DNA of 64,000 nt, taken from NCBI RefSeq assembly GCF_024398015.1, contig NZ_CP073747.1, positions 2,180,501-2,244,500 on the forward strand. Direction: 5' to 3'. This DNA is from Kordiimonas sp. SCSIO 12610 (lineage in GTDB: Bacteria > Pseudomonadota > Alphaproteobacteria > Sphingomonadales > Kordiimonadaceae). Both the position numbers and the translations under genes were made by a program. This document shows positions 63,498-64,000 of the stretch, in pieces. Below the pieces are notes generated by a model, which did not search any database, was not told the DNA's origin, and was given only the letters and a program-made list of their open reading frames with translations. Each line of letters begins with the position of its first letter. The first letter of the stretch is position 1.

Positions 63498-64000
63498 TCA
63501 ACCGTTAAGTTCAGCCAATTTTTTACGCGCAGCGTCAACACGATCTTTCACTGCAATCATACTAGTCTTTTGATCATTGGCACGTTGTCTTGCTGTCTCA
63601 GCCGCTAATTTTGCCTTCTCTGCAGATTTTTCCCTTTTATTTGAAGGGTTTGTTTCAGCTTTGGCGATTAACTTCTGAGCTTTCGCTTCTGCTTTCGCTG
63701 CTTTTTTATCCAAGCTTGCCGTTGCTTTTTCTGCTTTCTTAAGCTCTTTCGAAGCAACCTTTAACTCTTTCTCAGTTTCTTTCACCTGTTTATACAGATA
63801 TTCAACCTGCGCCTCAGGAGACCGAATTTGCAAACCACAGTTTTTTTGTACATTCACCTCTTTTAAGGCTTCAAATTCCCCTTTCAGAGTTGAAAACTCA
63901 GCAGCTTCGGGGCCATCCCCGCCTTCAAGGAAGAATAAGCTTGGCCAAAACAAAACCAAGCCAATACCTGTTTGCCAATTATCACCAGACCTCTTTTTCT
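63498..64000 (-). CDS. Coiled-coil envelope protein, 5' end cut by window edge
   Basis: The frame is open from the right edge: residues ...KKRSGDNWQTGIGL, then VLFWPSLFFLEGGDGPEAAE, FSTLKGEFEALKEVNVQKNC, and a Lys/Ala/Glu coiled coil to the stop. In-frame codons upstream of the apparent start (a TTG at 63959) continue without a stop, so the start lies outside the window. The hydrophobic stretch TGIGLVLFWPSLFFLEGG is a membrane or lipoprotein-neighbour motif seen in small alphaproteobacterial envelope proteins. The function is unknown. Confidence 0.7.
   Translation of the reverse strand, partial: KKRSGDNWQTGIGLVLFWPSLFFLEGGDGPEAAEFSTLKGEFEALKEVNVQKNCGLQIRSPEAQVEYLYKQVKETEKELKVASKELKKAEKATASLDKKAAKAEAKAQKLIAKAETNPSNKREKSAEKAKLAAETARQRANDQKTSMIAVKDRVDAARKKLAELNG

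Overview
The window reads as chromosome of an alphaproteobacterium of moderate-to-low G+C. The pointers are FliX, FlbT and FlaF (flagellar regulators largely confined to Alphaproteobacteria), sigma-54 flagellin promoters, a 36-residue aa3-oxidase subunit IV, DUF2336, DUF4170 and HspQ, and the gene order dgt-argS-SPOR-nagZ-scpAB-tatABC-serS-surE-lysM/M23 followed by yajC-secDF. TRAP and sodium-coupled transporters would fit a marine life. A Kordiimonadales-like lineage is possible, but this cannot be settled from the sequence alone. No insertion sequence, integrase, prophage, CRISPR array or rRNA was seen.

Regions. (1) 0-8 kb, late flagellar genes: fliX divergent from flgI, a FlgJ/Chel-like rod-binding protein, two small flagellar unknowns, three flagellins, flbT-flaF and flaG. 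Four GG-N10-GC sigma-54 promoters were found, each with a short GGCA...TGC dyad about 90-130 bp upstream that looks like an FlbD-type enhancer. (2) 8-15.6 kb: a MoxR ATPase with its VWA partner, a secreted TonB-C protein, alkaline phosphatase, an exported methyltransferase, and a receiver with Asn at the phospho-acceptor position translationally coupled to an Hpt protein, with a second Hpt protein nearby. (3) 16-26.2 kb: a 920-residue membrane-anchored coiled-coil protein resembling TipN, a TRAP transporter, a DUF2336 protein, a Na+/amino-acid symporter, cytochrome c and an MlaC-like protein. (4) 26-33 kb, accessory-looking: an ACT-domain regulator, DUF4170, HspQ, the tiny oxidase subunit, threonine dehydratase, a shortened FAD oxidoreductase beside a PuuD-like hydrolase, two identical tRNA-Glu genes and a phage-type (T4 Rnl1) RNA ligase. 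(5) 33-41 kb: the alaC-hom-glpX-recJ operon and two secreted coiled-coil proteins. (6) 41-57.8 kb: yajC-secD-secF-Mth938, a DUF815 ATPase, and the long dgt-to-M23 operon. (7) 58-64 kb: a PAS protein, erpA, xthA, panD, a membrane protein, ilvD, and a coiled-coil gene that runs off the right edge.

How they work together. The left end is a late flagellar regulon in which FliX and sigma-54 would control P-ring and filament genes, and FlbT/FlaF would tune flagellin synthesis. The central operons are household functions: Sec and Tat export, chromosome condensation by ScpAB, wall recycling and hydrolysis by NagZ, SPOR and M23 proteins, tRNA charging, and amino-acid synthesis. The most unusual items are the Rnl1 ligase directly upstream of tandem tRNA-Glu genes, the receiver lacking its Asp, a site-2-protease homologue with its HExxH destroyed, the exported SAM methyltransferase, the shortened oxidoreductase next to PuuD, and the repeated dyads upstream of the sigma-54 promoters.
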